Of a DNA stretch of 64,000 nucleotides, positions 34,901 to 47,200 are shown piece by piece. Positions within the stretch are counted from its first letter, which is position 1. Every line of letters begins with the position of its first letter. Position numbers and translations under genes: made by a program. The notes below the pieces were generated by a model. It worked only from the letters and a program-made list of their open reading frames with translations. It was not told the origin of the DNA and made no database searches. Source of the DNA: Lenzites betulinus (taxonomy: Eukaryota; Basidiomycota; Agaricomycetes; Polyporales; Polyporaceae); contig JABYQU010000030.1 of assembly GCA_022264855.1 (NCBI GenBank), forward strand, positions 62,001 to 126,000, read 5' to 3'.

Positions 34901-37900
34901 GGTTGCCATAGAGTCCAAGTCAGTAATGTCGTTCTGGTATATGTGGTGCTCCAAGTTGACATCTCTCCCCGAAGATTCGTCGCCGGAATGATCGATTCAC
35001 TCAACGCGGAGATCGCTCTCGGCACTGTCGCCAATGTGCACGACGCCGTCCAGTGGCTCGGTTACACCTATCTCTTCGTGCGGATGCGCAAGAACCCCTT
35101 CCAATACGGTATAATGCCTTCTCCATGTTTCTCGTTGACCAACACTCACCCGACTCCGCACTCCCACAGGTCTCGCCTGGAACGAAATAGCAGATGACCC
35201 TTACTTGGGTGCGAAGCGCAACCAGCTCATTACCGCGGCGGCGATGCAGCTCTCTGAGGCACGCATGGTTGCGTTCGACCGCCAGACCGGAAGCCTCGTC
35301 TGCACGGACCTGGGGCGTATCGCCGCGAAGTATTATATCCGGCACAAGTCCATTGAGATCTTCAACGACAAATTTCGGCCGAAAATGTCGGAGGCGGACG
35401 TTTTGGCGATGCTCAGCATGAGTACTGAGGTACGTATCATCCGCTGATGTTTCATGCTCATTGTGCTGAGTCGTGTCTGCAGTTCGACCAAATCCAGGTT
35501 CGGGAGAACGAGGTGAAGGAGCTGGAACTGTTGATCGAGAATGCGCCATGCGCAGTCAAGGTAGGTTAACCTGTATAACATGCTTGTACCTTCTTCACTC
35601 ACAACTGGGATTCCCAGGGCGGCACAGATACCAGCCAAGGGAAGGTGAACGCTCTTCTACAGGCCTACATCTCCCAACAGCGACCAGAAGACTTCGCGCT
35701 TGTCTCCGACCAAGCGTACGCTGCGCAGAACGGCGGGCGCATCATCCGCGCCCTTCTCGAGATCGCCATCGCGCGCAAGTGGGCAAACGTGAGCGCGGTG
35801 CTGATGGGCATGAGCAAGGCGATCGAGAAGCGCCTCTGGCCATTCGACAACCCGCTCAAGCAGTTCGAGCTGAAGGCGGACGTGCTGTACAACCTTGAGC
35901 GCTGGGCGGACGACTATGCGGTGTCGGAGCTCGCAGAGATGACCGCGGAAGAGCTCGGGAAGCTCCTGCACTTGAACGAGCGACACGGCTCTGCTGTGCG
36001 CGAGGCGGCGAAGCAGTTCCCGACTGTGCGGATTACCTACGACTTGAGACCGCTGGGGGCCGACGTGCTCAAGATCGCTGTCAAGGTCGAGCGCGCGTTC
36101 AACTGGAGCAGCAAGACCCATGGATCGGCGGAGCCGTTCTGGCTGTGGGTCGAGGACCACGACGGGACGAACATTCTGCAGCTCTCGCATCTCATCTTAC
36201 GATCAACTACGGATGTCTTGAATGTCGATTTCGTCATATCCATCCCGAGCCAGAAACGGCCGTCGTCGGTAACGATACGGTTTGTATCTGACCGGTGGCA
36301 GGGTGCAGAGGAGGAGGTTGAGGCGTCGCTGGAGGACCTGGTCATGCCGGCCGCGTCGGACTCGCATACGCCCCGTCTGGATATTCCGTTCCTCCCGCTC
36401 TCGGCCGTCCGCAATCCACCACTGCAGGACTTCCTTGCGCGTAGGTTGCACGGGTTCAACGCCATTCAGAGCCAAGTTTTCTGGAGTGTCATCAACACGA
36501 GGTTACACACGTTACTGTGCGCACCCACCGCGTGTGGCAAGTCTGTCATGGGTCACCTTGCAATATGGTGAGCTACAGGCTTTTCGACATGTATGAATCC
36601 GGGACATTAACTCGGTCTTAGGGAAACGGTGAAGAGCTCGTCAAGTGCATCGTGGGTCCTTGTAGTGGCTCCCCGACGGAGCATTGCATTGGAACTTGCT
36701 TCAGATTTGCGACTATCGGCTGCGGGCTCCGATGCGACGGTGGACCTGCTAGGATCCGACCGCCTGTTTGAGAAAACCGCTCGCAAGGCTGTTCGCATCG
36801 TGACAGCAGCAGATCTATTCCACGCGCTTGCACGACACCGGGATATCAAGGACGTACTATCCTCACTTCGTCTAGTACTCTGCGAAAGCCTCGAGCTTCT
36901 GGACTCCGTATACGAGCTAGGGCTGTCATTGCTCCTCCACGCCACTCAAGCTTACCCGGTTCGCTTCCTGGGACTCTCTACCTCGCTCAACGACCCTACG
37001 GATCTCGCTGCATGGCTCAATGTCGACCCGCTCGCATTACATAGCTTCAAGCCCAGCGATCGAGACCAAGCGCTTTCAGTTTTAACTCAAACCTTCACCA
37101 TCCAACACTCAGCCGCACTCTTCAAGGCGATGGCCAAGCCAGCCCACACGGCCATCCAGGCAGCGCGCGGGGAACCGGCCATCGTGTTCGTGTCCTCGCG
37201 GAGCCAGTGTGCGTCCGCCGCGCTCGATCTCATCACCCAGTGCGCGCTCGAGTCGGAAACAGCGCGGGGCTACCTCCCGGACTCCGTCTCGCCCGCCGCG
37301 CTCGAGCACCACCTCGCGCGGCTGCAGAACGGCGCGCTCCTCACGGACCTCGTCTCGCGCGGCATCGGCGTATTCCACGACGGGATCGCGAAGCCGGACC
37401 GGCTGCTCATGCTCGAGCTGTACGCGGAAGGCGTACTGCGCGTGCTCATCGCGCCGCGCGAGGCGTGCTGGACGCTGCCCGTGCGTGCGACGACGGTCGT
37501 CGTGCTCGGGACGCAGTACGTGCACGTCGCGCCGGGCAGCGACGAGCGGCAGGTGCGCGAGTACGCGCTCGAGGAGGTCGTGCGCATGCAGGGCAAGGCG
37601 GTGCGCCACGGCGGCGCGGGCCACTTCCACCTGTTCTGCCAGGCGGAGGGCAAGGACACGATCACGCGCTTCCTGAACGACGGCCTCCCGCTCGAGTCCC
37701 GCCTGCTCGAGACGGACGCGCTGCGGGACTGGTACCGCGCGCGGCGGAAGGACGGCGTGATCGCGGACAAGCAGGCGGCCGTGGACGTGCTCTCGCACAC
37801 GTTCCTTGCGCGGCGGCTGGTCAGCAACCCGGCGTATTACGATGCGCAGTCGACGGCGGTGAATGAACTCCTGTCTCGGATCGTGGACCGACTCGAGGGA

Positions 37901-37903
37901 TGA
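31907..37903 (+). CDS. SLH1: Slh1/ASCC3-type Ski2-like helicase with degenerate second cassette
   Basis: The Slh1 (ASCC3) helicase splits collided ribosomes in the RQT complex. The N-terminal region ([13 protein letters not shown] on) leads to [20 protein letters not shown]. The Walker A, APTGA|GKTD, is cut by an intron at 33269-33318. Then come [18 protein letters not shown], the DEVH box ([15 protein letters not shown]), [26 protein letters not shown] and VFGRAGRPG, making the first cassette intact. A Sec63 unit follows (about 35640-36350). The second cassette keeps APTACGKS, but the DExH position reads CESLELLD and SAT reads STS. The GRAGRP region is replaced by [10 protein letters not shown]. 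The protein stops in the winged-helix part at 37903, with no second Sec63. Only 115 bases separate it from the next gene, so that domain is truly absent. One intron is GC-AG. Confidence 0.9.
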
Positions 37904-38018
37904 TGTATAATGAGTTAGCATGTACAACTGTTTTCCCGATAACCACACCCCCATGTAACAGTAGTATACAACATTTCAGGAACAGCCCTGGTAGACCCAT
38001 GACACTCGCCGCAAGGAG

Positions 38019-39778
38019 TTATGCAAGGTATTTCTTGAGGCTCTGCAGACGCTCCACGGCGGCCCTGAGAGTGACAACGTCCTTGCAGAAGGCAAATCTC
38101 GCGTAATTTTCGCCGATAGCGGTGTGTTCCTCGCAGTAGAACTGGCACGTTGACAGGTCAGCTCCATGGTACCCACATGGACGGAGGGGCGAAGGACGTA
38201 CTTCGCTGACGGGAATTGAAGACACGCCGATTTCCATAGCGATGAACCAGCATGCCCTGTAGATAACAGGTGAGCGTCCACGCGTATTGTCGCCGACAAC
38301 GCGGATATGCCTACTTGAAGTCTCGTCCCCTGCCTTCCACGCTTTGGGGGAAGGGGTACTCCTCGGGCCACTTCACGCTCGATATATCCTGGGAGCGCGA
38401 TATCAGCCACAATTCCGGGGTGTGATGGCGGGAAGCGCATACCAGGAGTACGAAATAGCTCCCTTGGGGGTTCGTATATTTCATCCCCAGCTTGTCGAAG
38501 CCTGATGTGAGGATGGCGCGCCGTTCTGCGTACTCATCGCGCTGCTGTCGCAGGAAGCCCCGTTTGTTCGCCTGCTCGACTCCGACTGCAGTAGCTTCTT
38601 GAAGAGGCGAATTACTGCAGAACACGATTCGCGTCGTCGCCGCCAGGGTGGGCATGATGATAGATGCCGGGCCAATGAGCCAACCTACCCGCCATCCGGT
38701 CGCAGCGAACATTTCTACGATCGTCGTGTTAGCGTATTGGCATATCCTCGGGCAGATAGGAGCGAACTGTCGACGCACTGCCAGCGGAGCCCACGGTGAC
38801 TGTGCGGTCCCACATTCCCGGAAGCGTGGCGATACGGACGTGCTCGTTATCGTCGAAGACGAGCGAGTCATACTGTGGGAATTGTCAGACGATGCACTTC
38901 GCAAGGTGAGACAGGATACGCACGACTTCGTCCGACATTATGAGAAGGTTGTGCTCCTCTGCGAGCGCAGCAATTTTCTCCAGCTCATGGCGCTGGAAAA
39001 CCTTGCCCACGGGGTTGTGCGGGGTGTTCACGACGATCATCTTTGTGCGGGGGGTTATCGCACGTCTTTCTCTGGGATGAGCGTGCGGCACCGGGTCCAT
39101 GGGACGGTCAAAACCTACCGAAGTTCGTCGAAGTCGATGCTCCATTCAGAGCTGCTATGCGGTCCGCTGTGGCTGGGCGGATGCAGCGGAACATAGACCG
39201 GAGTGCCCCCATTGAAGGTCACTGAGGGCAGGTACTGGTCGAAGAACGGCTCGAAAAGTATAACCTCGTCTCCTTGCTCGAGGAAGGCGACAAAAACCGA
39301 GTATTCCCCTGGGATGGGATGTCAGGACGGACAGATCGCGTGCTCGGCGATGTCGGGCAGACCTTCGTTTGCTCCGCTGGTAACAAGGATCTCGGACTCG
39401 ACGTCAAGCTCCCTGCCAAGTTGAGGGCTGTAGTGGTCCTTGAGGGCTTGGCGGAGGCGGATACGGCCCTTCGGGTGAGAATAGTGATTCGTAGCCACAG
39501 CGTTGAGCGCTTCCCCCGCTGCGTCCTTGATCCATTCCGGCGGGGGAAAGTTCATGTAGCCCTGGCCGAGGTTGATGCAGTCTTGCGGAAGGTTTGCAGC
39601 ACTTTTTACAGATGAATGGCCGACCAGGGGTCCTCAGCAATGACACGCACTTGTATATGGACCAGACATCCTGCGCAAGGGCCCTGCCTTCCTTTAGTCG
39701 CGAAGAGAAGGGGATGAGGTTCGAGCGGTCGTTTTGCTGATAAGCTCCATTCGGGCGGACGTCTGCGGTGGGCGACAT
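38019..39778 (-). CDS. Kynurenine aminotransferase-type PLP enzyme (Bna3-like)
   Basis: This class I/II aminotransferase probably converts kynurenine to kynurenate with a 2-oxo acid. The exons give NLPQDCINLGQGYMNFPPPE, NHYSHPKGRIRLRQALKDHY, SEILVTSGANEG, FVAFLEQGDEVILFEPFFDQ, MIVVNTPHNPVGK and MSDEVYDSLVFDD. The PLP lysine lies in GSAGKMFAATGWRVGW, with its codon split by an intron. ACWFIAMEIGVSSIPVSEF and IGENYARFAFCKD end the protein. This order and the final motif are those of human KYAT and yeast Bna3. The chosen ATG at 39778 gives a cytosolic form. A Ser/Arg-rich frame upstream (40058-39810) resembles a mitochondrial presequence but is in another frame. Confidence 0.9.
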
Positions 39779-41414
39779 GCTGGTCGGCGCTCGGGATGCA
39801 AGGAACGAGTCAGAGGAGGAGCGCGGCAGCGTCGGGCGACGAAGAACTTATATCGGAATCAGTGGGCCGAGTCAGAGCGCTGAACGAGTCCCACAGTGCG
39901 AAGGCCTGTGTCCACGACGCGGTCGAGTTCACCCGTGTGCGTTGGCGACGCGTGAGACCGGTTGAGGAAGAGAGCGCACGTCGAGCAGAAGTCCAGGAGC
40001 GCAGAGAAAGTGTGCGGGCTCGTGTTAATAAGTACCTACTTACTGACGGTATAACCATTCATCACGTCAGCGTCTCGCCATCCTCCGTCCACCCCGCATC
40101 GATCTGTCCCATCGTTCCTGTCTTACCAGCATTCTAGGGGCCGTCGACAACAGCGAATATGTACAGGATCGGAAACGAGTGCATGCGGGTACTAGCCAAG
40201 CGGGGATAGGCCACTCCGAGAATATCGGCCTGCAAGATGTGAAGAGTAAGCTCCAGGAGTTCTTCACACTCACACAGCCGTCAACAACTCTCCAAGATCT
40301 TGCCGCTACTTCAACACTGACTGCTACTCACTCTCGACGTCCAGCACCAATGATCGCGTCTGTTCCCTTCAGCTCGTCTGTCTGTATTCCCCGTGGGTAT
40401 GAACGCGCGATTGTCAAAGTTTCACCGAGTTACTCGAATTGCAACTCGCGCACCGGCCACACCTCCCTCCCACTCTGCGTTCTCGAAGCCGCACATGAAG
40501 CTTTCCGTCAGGTTTCCTCTGACCCCAATTCATGCGTCGACAATACCAAATGCGCAGATGTGGGACGCACTCGCACAGCGGAATAAATTCACCTCGTTGC
40601 TCCACTCCTCTCACGGGAGCGTGGTCCCCGACCGCACAGAGGTGCACCACTTACGGCACACCCCTCGGTAATGTATGTTCAATCTTATCTACCGAGTGCT
40701 CTCTACGTTTAGGTAGCTCTCGAACATGTGCGTGTGGCACGGGGTGATGTGCAGCATTGGCTTCTATCTGCCTCGGTGCGTCAGGTCTGCTCTGCTTCCC
40801 ATTGTCACATGTTCATTGCTTGGCCTATCATGTTGTCAGTTAGTCCCCGTTCGTGATTGGTATCCGCAATACCATTGGTGGTGCAAGACACAGAACAAGC
40901 AGTCGCCGAGGGCTTCTATAGATTTCCGAACCGAACCTTAGCCGTTCAGCGGCCGAATCTTCACCGTCGAGGCGCGGCTTGGGACGAAGCTCGGGCCTGT
41001 ATGTCTACCAAGCACTGATCCTTTCACGCACGCCACCCCACATCCGGAGCGACGACCCTATACACTTACCCCACTCCGCGGTGCAATGCCCCGAGCATTT
41101 GAAGACGTTTACCCCAGATTCGCAGCGCATGCTCAGGAACTTCTCAACTGAGTACGCGCAGTCAAACCCTCACCTGGCGGTGACCTCAGTTCTTTTCTTG
41201 ACGCTGCTACGACAGTCCACAAATAACCAAATCTCCGCATGCTGTGGTCATTATCACGCGGGTAGGACGGGCATTTTCTTCGAGGCGCTCCCAAGGTGCG
41301 GAACGGACGCTCCCCCTGAGCCCATGCAGCCCAGCATAAATACAATCGTTCGGCCAGCTGGTTTCCGTGAGCAGCACCTCCCCGAGTACCAGCATCCTAG
41401 TTGTTGAGCCCGAG
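39779..41414. other. Divergent intergenic region, aminotransferase / ferric reductase
   Basis: About 1.6 kb lies between two divergent genes. It holds a possible presequence-like frame on the minus strand at 39810-40058. On the ferric reductase side are a CATAAATA element (41335-41342) about 75 bases before the ATG and a TTATCA (reverse TGATAA, GATA-factor core) at 41251-41256. The plus-strand ORF at 40179-40586 looks random. No other gene can be supported. Confidence 0.45.
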
Positions 41415-43801
41415 ATGTCTTGGTCATCGAACTCTCTGCGCTTCCGGCCTCGCGATTTCGAGCCCACCAAGGCCGATAGGACCCTCAAAGCCATTCAGCA
41501 GGAGAAGGCGATCAAGGAGCTGTGGCTGCTCATCACCGCTATTGTCGCCCTCCTCTTCGTCGTACGAATCCTTCGTTTCGCTTGGACGGTTCTCTTTCGG
41601 CGTCGCGCCGCGCAGCCATCCGGTGGTCAATCAGAGAAGACTTCGCAGGAAACTGTAATCCCTGGCCGCGCGGGTAAGGCGTCATGGAGGCGCATACCGG
41701 CCGCTATCGTTGCGGGGTTCCGTGTGGTCGCCTTCCGTATCAAGGTCCCTCTTGGTGTTGGCGCAGCTTCCCTCGCGGAGCTATTCTTTATTTGCGGCTA
41801 CATCGCTGTTATGTTGAGCCTGACTCTCACAAACAGTGAGTATACGCAAGCCGTCCCCGAATATACTATTAATCACAATTTTGGCCCTCAGGTTCAAATT
41901 TGCAGCACTGGTTTTACGAAGACAGGGCGGCTCATCTGGCATCCTGCCAACTTCCGTTCATAGTCGCGCTAGCCGGGAAAAACAACCTCATATCTTGTGA
42001 GTACAGCCTTCACGGTGCTCTCTGCAACCGCTTATGTGTTCGTAGTGTTCACTGGCATTGGCCACGAGAAGGTCAGCGCTTTGTACTCGGGATATATCTG
42101 GTAGGCTACTAACATGAGCTTTGTCGATTCACAGTTAAACGTGCTGCATCGAGCCTGCGCGAGGACTTGTCTTATACTCTTGTGGATTCATGCGCTGTGT
42201 CGCGCCATTTCAGGGTGAGCAGCGTGCATTATAACTAAGTACCACGACTCATTCTCTGGCAGTCTTTCGGGGAGGACTGACTTCACAAACGGATGGATGC
42301 GATGGGGCGCGGTTGGACTCGCAGCGTTTACTTTGGCGACGATCTTCTCGGTCCGCTTCATCCGGAACGCCTTTTTTGAGTTCTTCCTCATCTCGCACAT
42401 CGTACTCGTCGGGTGAGTGCCCCCGTGCCACGCCTTCCGCATCTAGTATTCACCTCGGTTCACACGCTCGCAGTATCTTCATCGTCGGCGGGTATCTCCA
42501 TGCCCGGGAAGTGAAGTACGCCGTCCACGTGTGTCCTTCCGCTAGAATTGAGCTTGCTGACCTTCTATCTGCAGCTATGGCGACTACTTCTGGCCGGCTT
42601 TGGTCGTGTGGGCATTCGACCGCGTGTTGCGTGTTGCGCGGCTGCTGTGGAACAACCGTGGCAAGGGGGGCACCGATCACCAGTACGGCACTGCGACCGT
42701 TGAGCTTGTATCCGCCGACACCATTCGTCTCACCCTCAAGCGCAAATTCCGCTGGCGGCCTGGCCAGCACGCCTATGTTGTCCTCCCCACCGTCAGCGAC
42801 CTCCCAACGGAGGCACACCCCTTCACTATCGCGAGCATCGCGAAGTCGTTAGATGGAACAGATGGTCCGCGCGAGAAGGACGTCTCGTTTATCATTCGTG
42901 GTCGGAGCGGCTTCACGGGCCGCCTGAAGGAGCACGCGGAGCGCACTGGAGAATCCCGCGTCGCCGCCTTCGTCGATGGACCATACGGGTGCCCGCCGGA
43001 CCTGTCGAAGTACAACACCTGTATCTTAGTCGCCGGTAAGTGCCCTTGGTTATCGACTTCTATGGTTGCCTGACGAAAATTGCAGGTGGCTCGGGTGTCT
43101 CTTACACTCTTCCTCTCCTCCTGGACCTTGTACAGTAAGTGTATTGTCTGCGGCTCATGTGGTCTCTTGGCTTATCGATGTTGTCTCACAGTCGAGCCCG
43201 TGCTGGAACGTCGGACGTGCGTCGGGTTATTTTTGTATGGGCCGTCCGCGACTCAGGTGAATGGCGGCCGCCTCTATCAGACCTGTTGATCACGCTTCTC
43301 ACGCATTAATTGACTGCAGAGCACCTCCAATGGATCTCGAAGACCCTCAATGAAGCGTTGACTGCCGCACAGCTCACTGAGCTGGCCATTGAACCGAACG
43401 TATACATCACGGGTCCTACCTGCACAATTCCGGAGATTAAGCGCGGTGTATACACCCCGTCGGATGGCACTTCGACCCCACCAAGCCCCGCAGACACTGG
43501 GAAGTTCGAGAAAGAGCTCCCGGTGTATTCCTCCCTCAAGGTCACTCACGGGCGGCCCAGCATTCGTCGCATACTTCAAGAGGGTATCGATACCTCCACT
43601 GGCTCCGTCTCTGTAGATGGCAAGTGTCTGCTATCATCGTCGGCAGTGGCATACTGATATTTCGTTGCAGTGGCTGGCCCCACTTCACTCTCTTCCTCCG
43701 TCTCACGCGCGCTATCCTCCAAGCTCACCAGTCCGACGAGCGTGCTGAAGGGTGCGCCCTCGGTGACGCTTCACGTCGAGACGTTCGGCATGTCCTCCTG
43801 A
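41415..43801 (+). CDS. Ferric/cupric reductase (FRE family flavocytochrome)
   Basis: This plasma-membrane flavocytochrome passes electrons from NADPH through FAD and two haems to extracellular iron or copper before uptake. TM segments start at ELWLLITAIVALLFVVRI. The two haem-ligand pairs have the right H-x13-H spacing: H in NVLHRAC to H in LWIHAL, and H in ISHIV to H in GYLHAR. HPFTIAS is the FAD-binding motif. GGSGVSYTLPLLLDLV is the NADPH site. RVIFVWAVRDS and EHLQWISKTL end the ferredoxin-reductase domain. The last small exon ends VETFGMSS. The start is ATG 41415 (MSWSSNSLRF). The final intron (43620-43670) has a GC donor. A TGATAA-type core upstream would fit iron control by a GATA factor, but that is inference. 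Confidence 0.93.
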
Positions 43802-44282
43802 GACAGTTACGCATCTACGTTCTTTTCATGACCGAGAATGACCTCCGCGCTTGCCTATCGATAGACCATAGCTCATTTACCGTCACATATTTGCCACGTA
43901 TCTGATGTATTGCGCCTGTACCAGAATGCAGTTCTACTTCACCAGACATGGTTGGGAGCATACGCGCTTGACGCTCGTAGTGTAGTGTACGTCATGTGAC
44001 ACTTGCATCAATGAAGTAGCACCGAACTTTTTGTCGACGATGATGCGCTAAGCCTCGACCCTTCGAGCTTCAAAGCTTTGGCAGGCCTCATCTCGCAGGC
44101 TCGTTCTTCTTCTGCGTGCTATGAGCGACAGCCTTCGAACATCCTCACACTACCTTGGAACGATAGAAGAGTGAGTGCAGCAGCCTGCTCAAGACGTGCA
44201 AGGCGATTTGCTCAACCCGCCGGTCCGCACGTGTAGAGTCGCAAGCAGTGCTACCTCACCCGCCTCTACCTCTCCACCCGCC
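43802..44282. other. Intergenic, nothing recognised
   Basis: This is a 481-base spacer between the ferric reductase stop and the next plus-strand gene, presumably terminator plus promoter. No clear TATA box or RNA is seen. Confidence 0.5.
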
Positions 44283-47200
44283 ATGTACGACGACTCGGAC
44301 GAAGAAGAGTTCGTCTACCCCGGCACAGAAGGCGATGAGGACGTCCCGCTTGCCGAGACGGATGTGACCGCCGTCGATCCACCCACTCCGCGCGCGGGGA
44401 CCCCGACTCCCGAGCCACTCGTGCGCGTCGCCCCGACGCCCCCCTCGCCCGTCCCATCCAGGCATCATCCGACGCCAGCGCAGCTCGAGGCGCTGCATGC
44501 GGCAGCCGCGTCCGGCGACCTGAGGCGTGTTCAGGCGGAGTTCTCAAGGGCCGTGCGTACAGATGACGTGGAGCCATTCGAGCTGGCGAACGACGCCTCG
44601 CCGCGGACGGGCCTGACAGTGCTGCACGCGGCCGCGAGTAGGGGGTATCTGGATGTTGTCAAATGGCGTACGTTTTCTGCGTTTTGTGGGCTGTGTGTAC
44701 GCGTGTCTGAGCGTTTGAAGTGGTGGAGGAATGCGGGGCAATCCCGGACATGGAGGATAAGGAGGGCGAGGTGCGTCACTGCGCGTTTTGCCTTGCAGAC
44801 TTCGACTGAATACCAGATGGGTGGTGTGACAGACTGCGCTGCACAAGGCTGCACTGAACGGTCACCTCCAAATTATCAGGTACTTGCTTCCGGGGAAGTC
44901 AGAAGTCCATGCTCAGGATGCGGATGGATGGACAGCGTTGCACAACGCGTGCTCAAAGGTGCTTCACTTAAATCGGCTTTTATTAGAGTTTGACTGAACG
45001 CGCTACAGGGATATTTGGATATTGTCCGCTGGCTATGCGAACAAGGAGGCGCCGTTTCTGAACTAGATGGTGCCCCAGGTGTGGACGCACGCAGCAAAGG
45101 AGGATGGACGCCCTTGAGTGAGTTTCTCGCGTGTTTCCATACAGCCGCTCTTGTAACAATGTTCATCGGTTTGGTGTCGCACTACAGTGAATGCCGCTTC
45201 GAAGGGCCATCTCCCGGTGGTTCTGTATCTCCTGACAAAGCAGAATGCCGACCCGCTGGTAAGAAACAACTGGGGCGAGACAGCTTATGATGCAGCAGCA
45301 GCAGTTTTTGAAGTGTGGATCTGCGAGGTGAGATATAACGCCGGGATGACTATTCCCCTGCTTATATATGTCGGTCATTTAGGTCCTACAGCGGTTTGAG
45401 GCTGACAAGTGGCATAATTCGGCCGTGCCTTACAATCCCCTTGCGGTACACACCACCGTCCCACTGGTATTGTACGAGAACCAACGCTTGGATGTCCGGT
45501 TGAAGACATTGGCTGTATCCGGTGGACGTCCCAAGTTCTCAGCATCCGGACTGGGGAGGCGTGGCCAACGAGCGCCGTTTGAGCTCATACTACCTACCTC
45601 GACGGACACACATGGAAATAGGATAGGAGCTTGGCGAAGCGACGTCCAACTTCCTTTGCGTGAAGACCCGTTCACCATGCCAAAGCCTGGTTCCTCGCAA
45701 GAAGGCGCAGACAGAAGTCACTTCTGGCTGTAAGTCTATCCCCTGCTCTTACCGTGCAGTGCTTGACGCGTATATCGCGGCATAGATCTGACTGGACACT
45801 CGACGTGACTCCTCCCGGCGTCGATGCTCAAGATGGCTGGCAATATGCGCACACATTCAGTGATCCGGATGACCAATGGGTCTCGGAGCAGCCGCCGCCA
45901 TTGGAGCGTCTTCTAACTGGTAGCGGAGCAGTTGCTGTTGGCCTGGGTGGCAGCAGCCGCAGTCGCAGCAGCAGCCATGCAAGCACCAGCTCCGGGTCGC
46001 ACCCCCATGGATCACATACCTGGGTGAGACGCCGCCGGTGGGTACGCGTGATGCGGCGGAGGCTCGATATACCCCCCTTGCCGTTCCTCCAGCCAGATGG
46101 TGCTATGTACCACCTGGTCGACGGGCAACTGATACCCTTCCTTGAGCACGACGGAAGTGACTTCGGAGGAAGTGATGGTCAGGAATTGAACGCGATGCCG
46201 AGCTCGGGCATGAGCTCCCAGGACTACGTCGCCCGTGCGAGGTACCTTGTTGGCTCCCCGCAAGTCGAGGGTCGCGATCCAGACTCGGCCCTTGATGCTC
46301 GCCGGATGATAGCGAAGCTGGAGCGCGCGACAACAGAACTCAGGCAGGGCATCTTAGGTCAGTGCGCGCGTACGAACAGCAGTCCCGCGATCTGTAGACT
46401 CAATGTTTTGAAGGCGACGAAGATCCGGAACGGCGGATTCAGGCAGAAGTCCTTTTGAATGCCTACAACCGCGAGTTGGACAGGAGAAGACTGTCAGCAG
46501 GCTCGCAAGGGCTACTCATATCGGGCGAAGGTATTCTTCTTTCATGTCAGATGTGTGTGCGTACGTGGTCTGACTAAATTTATCCTAGACGAGTATGACT
46601 TCGATGATGACGATGACGAGGAGGAATTCCGTTACCCGGGTGCACCTTCCCCGCCATTGACTGCTCGCCCGCCGTCCCTCAGATCAACCACGACGGATTA
46701 CTTTGGACGCCGCGCGAGTGGATCAGGCTCAAGGGCTCCTGCAGACCTCACGCCCCATCTTTCTCAAGCTCCCGAGTTCCGTGTACCTACACATGAGGCG
46801 CCTCAGAAGGTCCTCACGCCTCGATGGTCACCACCCACGCCGCATCAAGTGCATGCTCAATGGGAAAGAGATGAAACCGTATCACAATGTCGTGATTGCA
46901 GTCGCCGCTTCACGTTCTTAAACCGTAGAGTGAGTTTGACTTCCTTGCAGCGTATGCGACCCAGGCTTATTTTTTCCTAGCATGTACGTTCGACATCCCG
47001 CAAAATATCTTTCGAACCCAATGTGTCCATGTTACTTATGACGAATCTGTCATATTGGCTAAGCGTCATAAGTAATAGGCATATTTTGTTCCAAACCCTC
47101 TTGATAAGCGTTGTTTATATTGACTGACACCTCTTCCCAGCACTGTCGACGATGCGGGCGCATATTCTGCGATCGTTGCTCTTCGTATAGGGTCCTCCTT

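Noticed and set aside
37109..37954. 281-codon minus-strand ORF and a 219-codon plus-frame shadow
   Set aside because: Both are shadows of the GC-rich last exon of the Slh1-type gene.
40179..40586. 135-codon plus-strand ORF between aminotransferase and ferric reductase
   Set aside because: No domain, no clear promoter, composition like random intergenic sequence.
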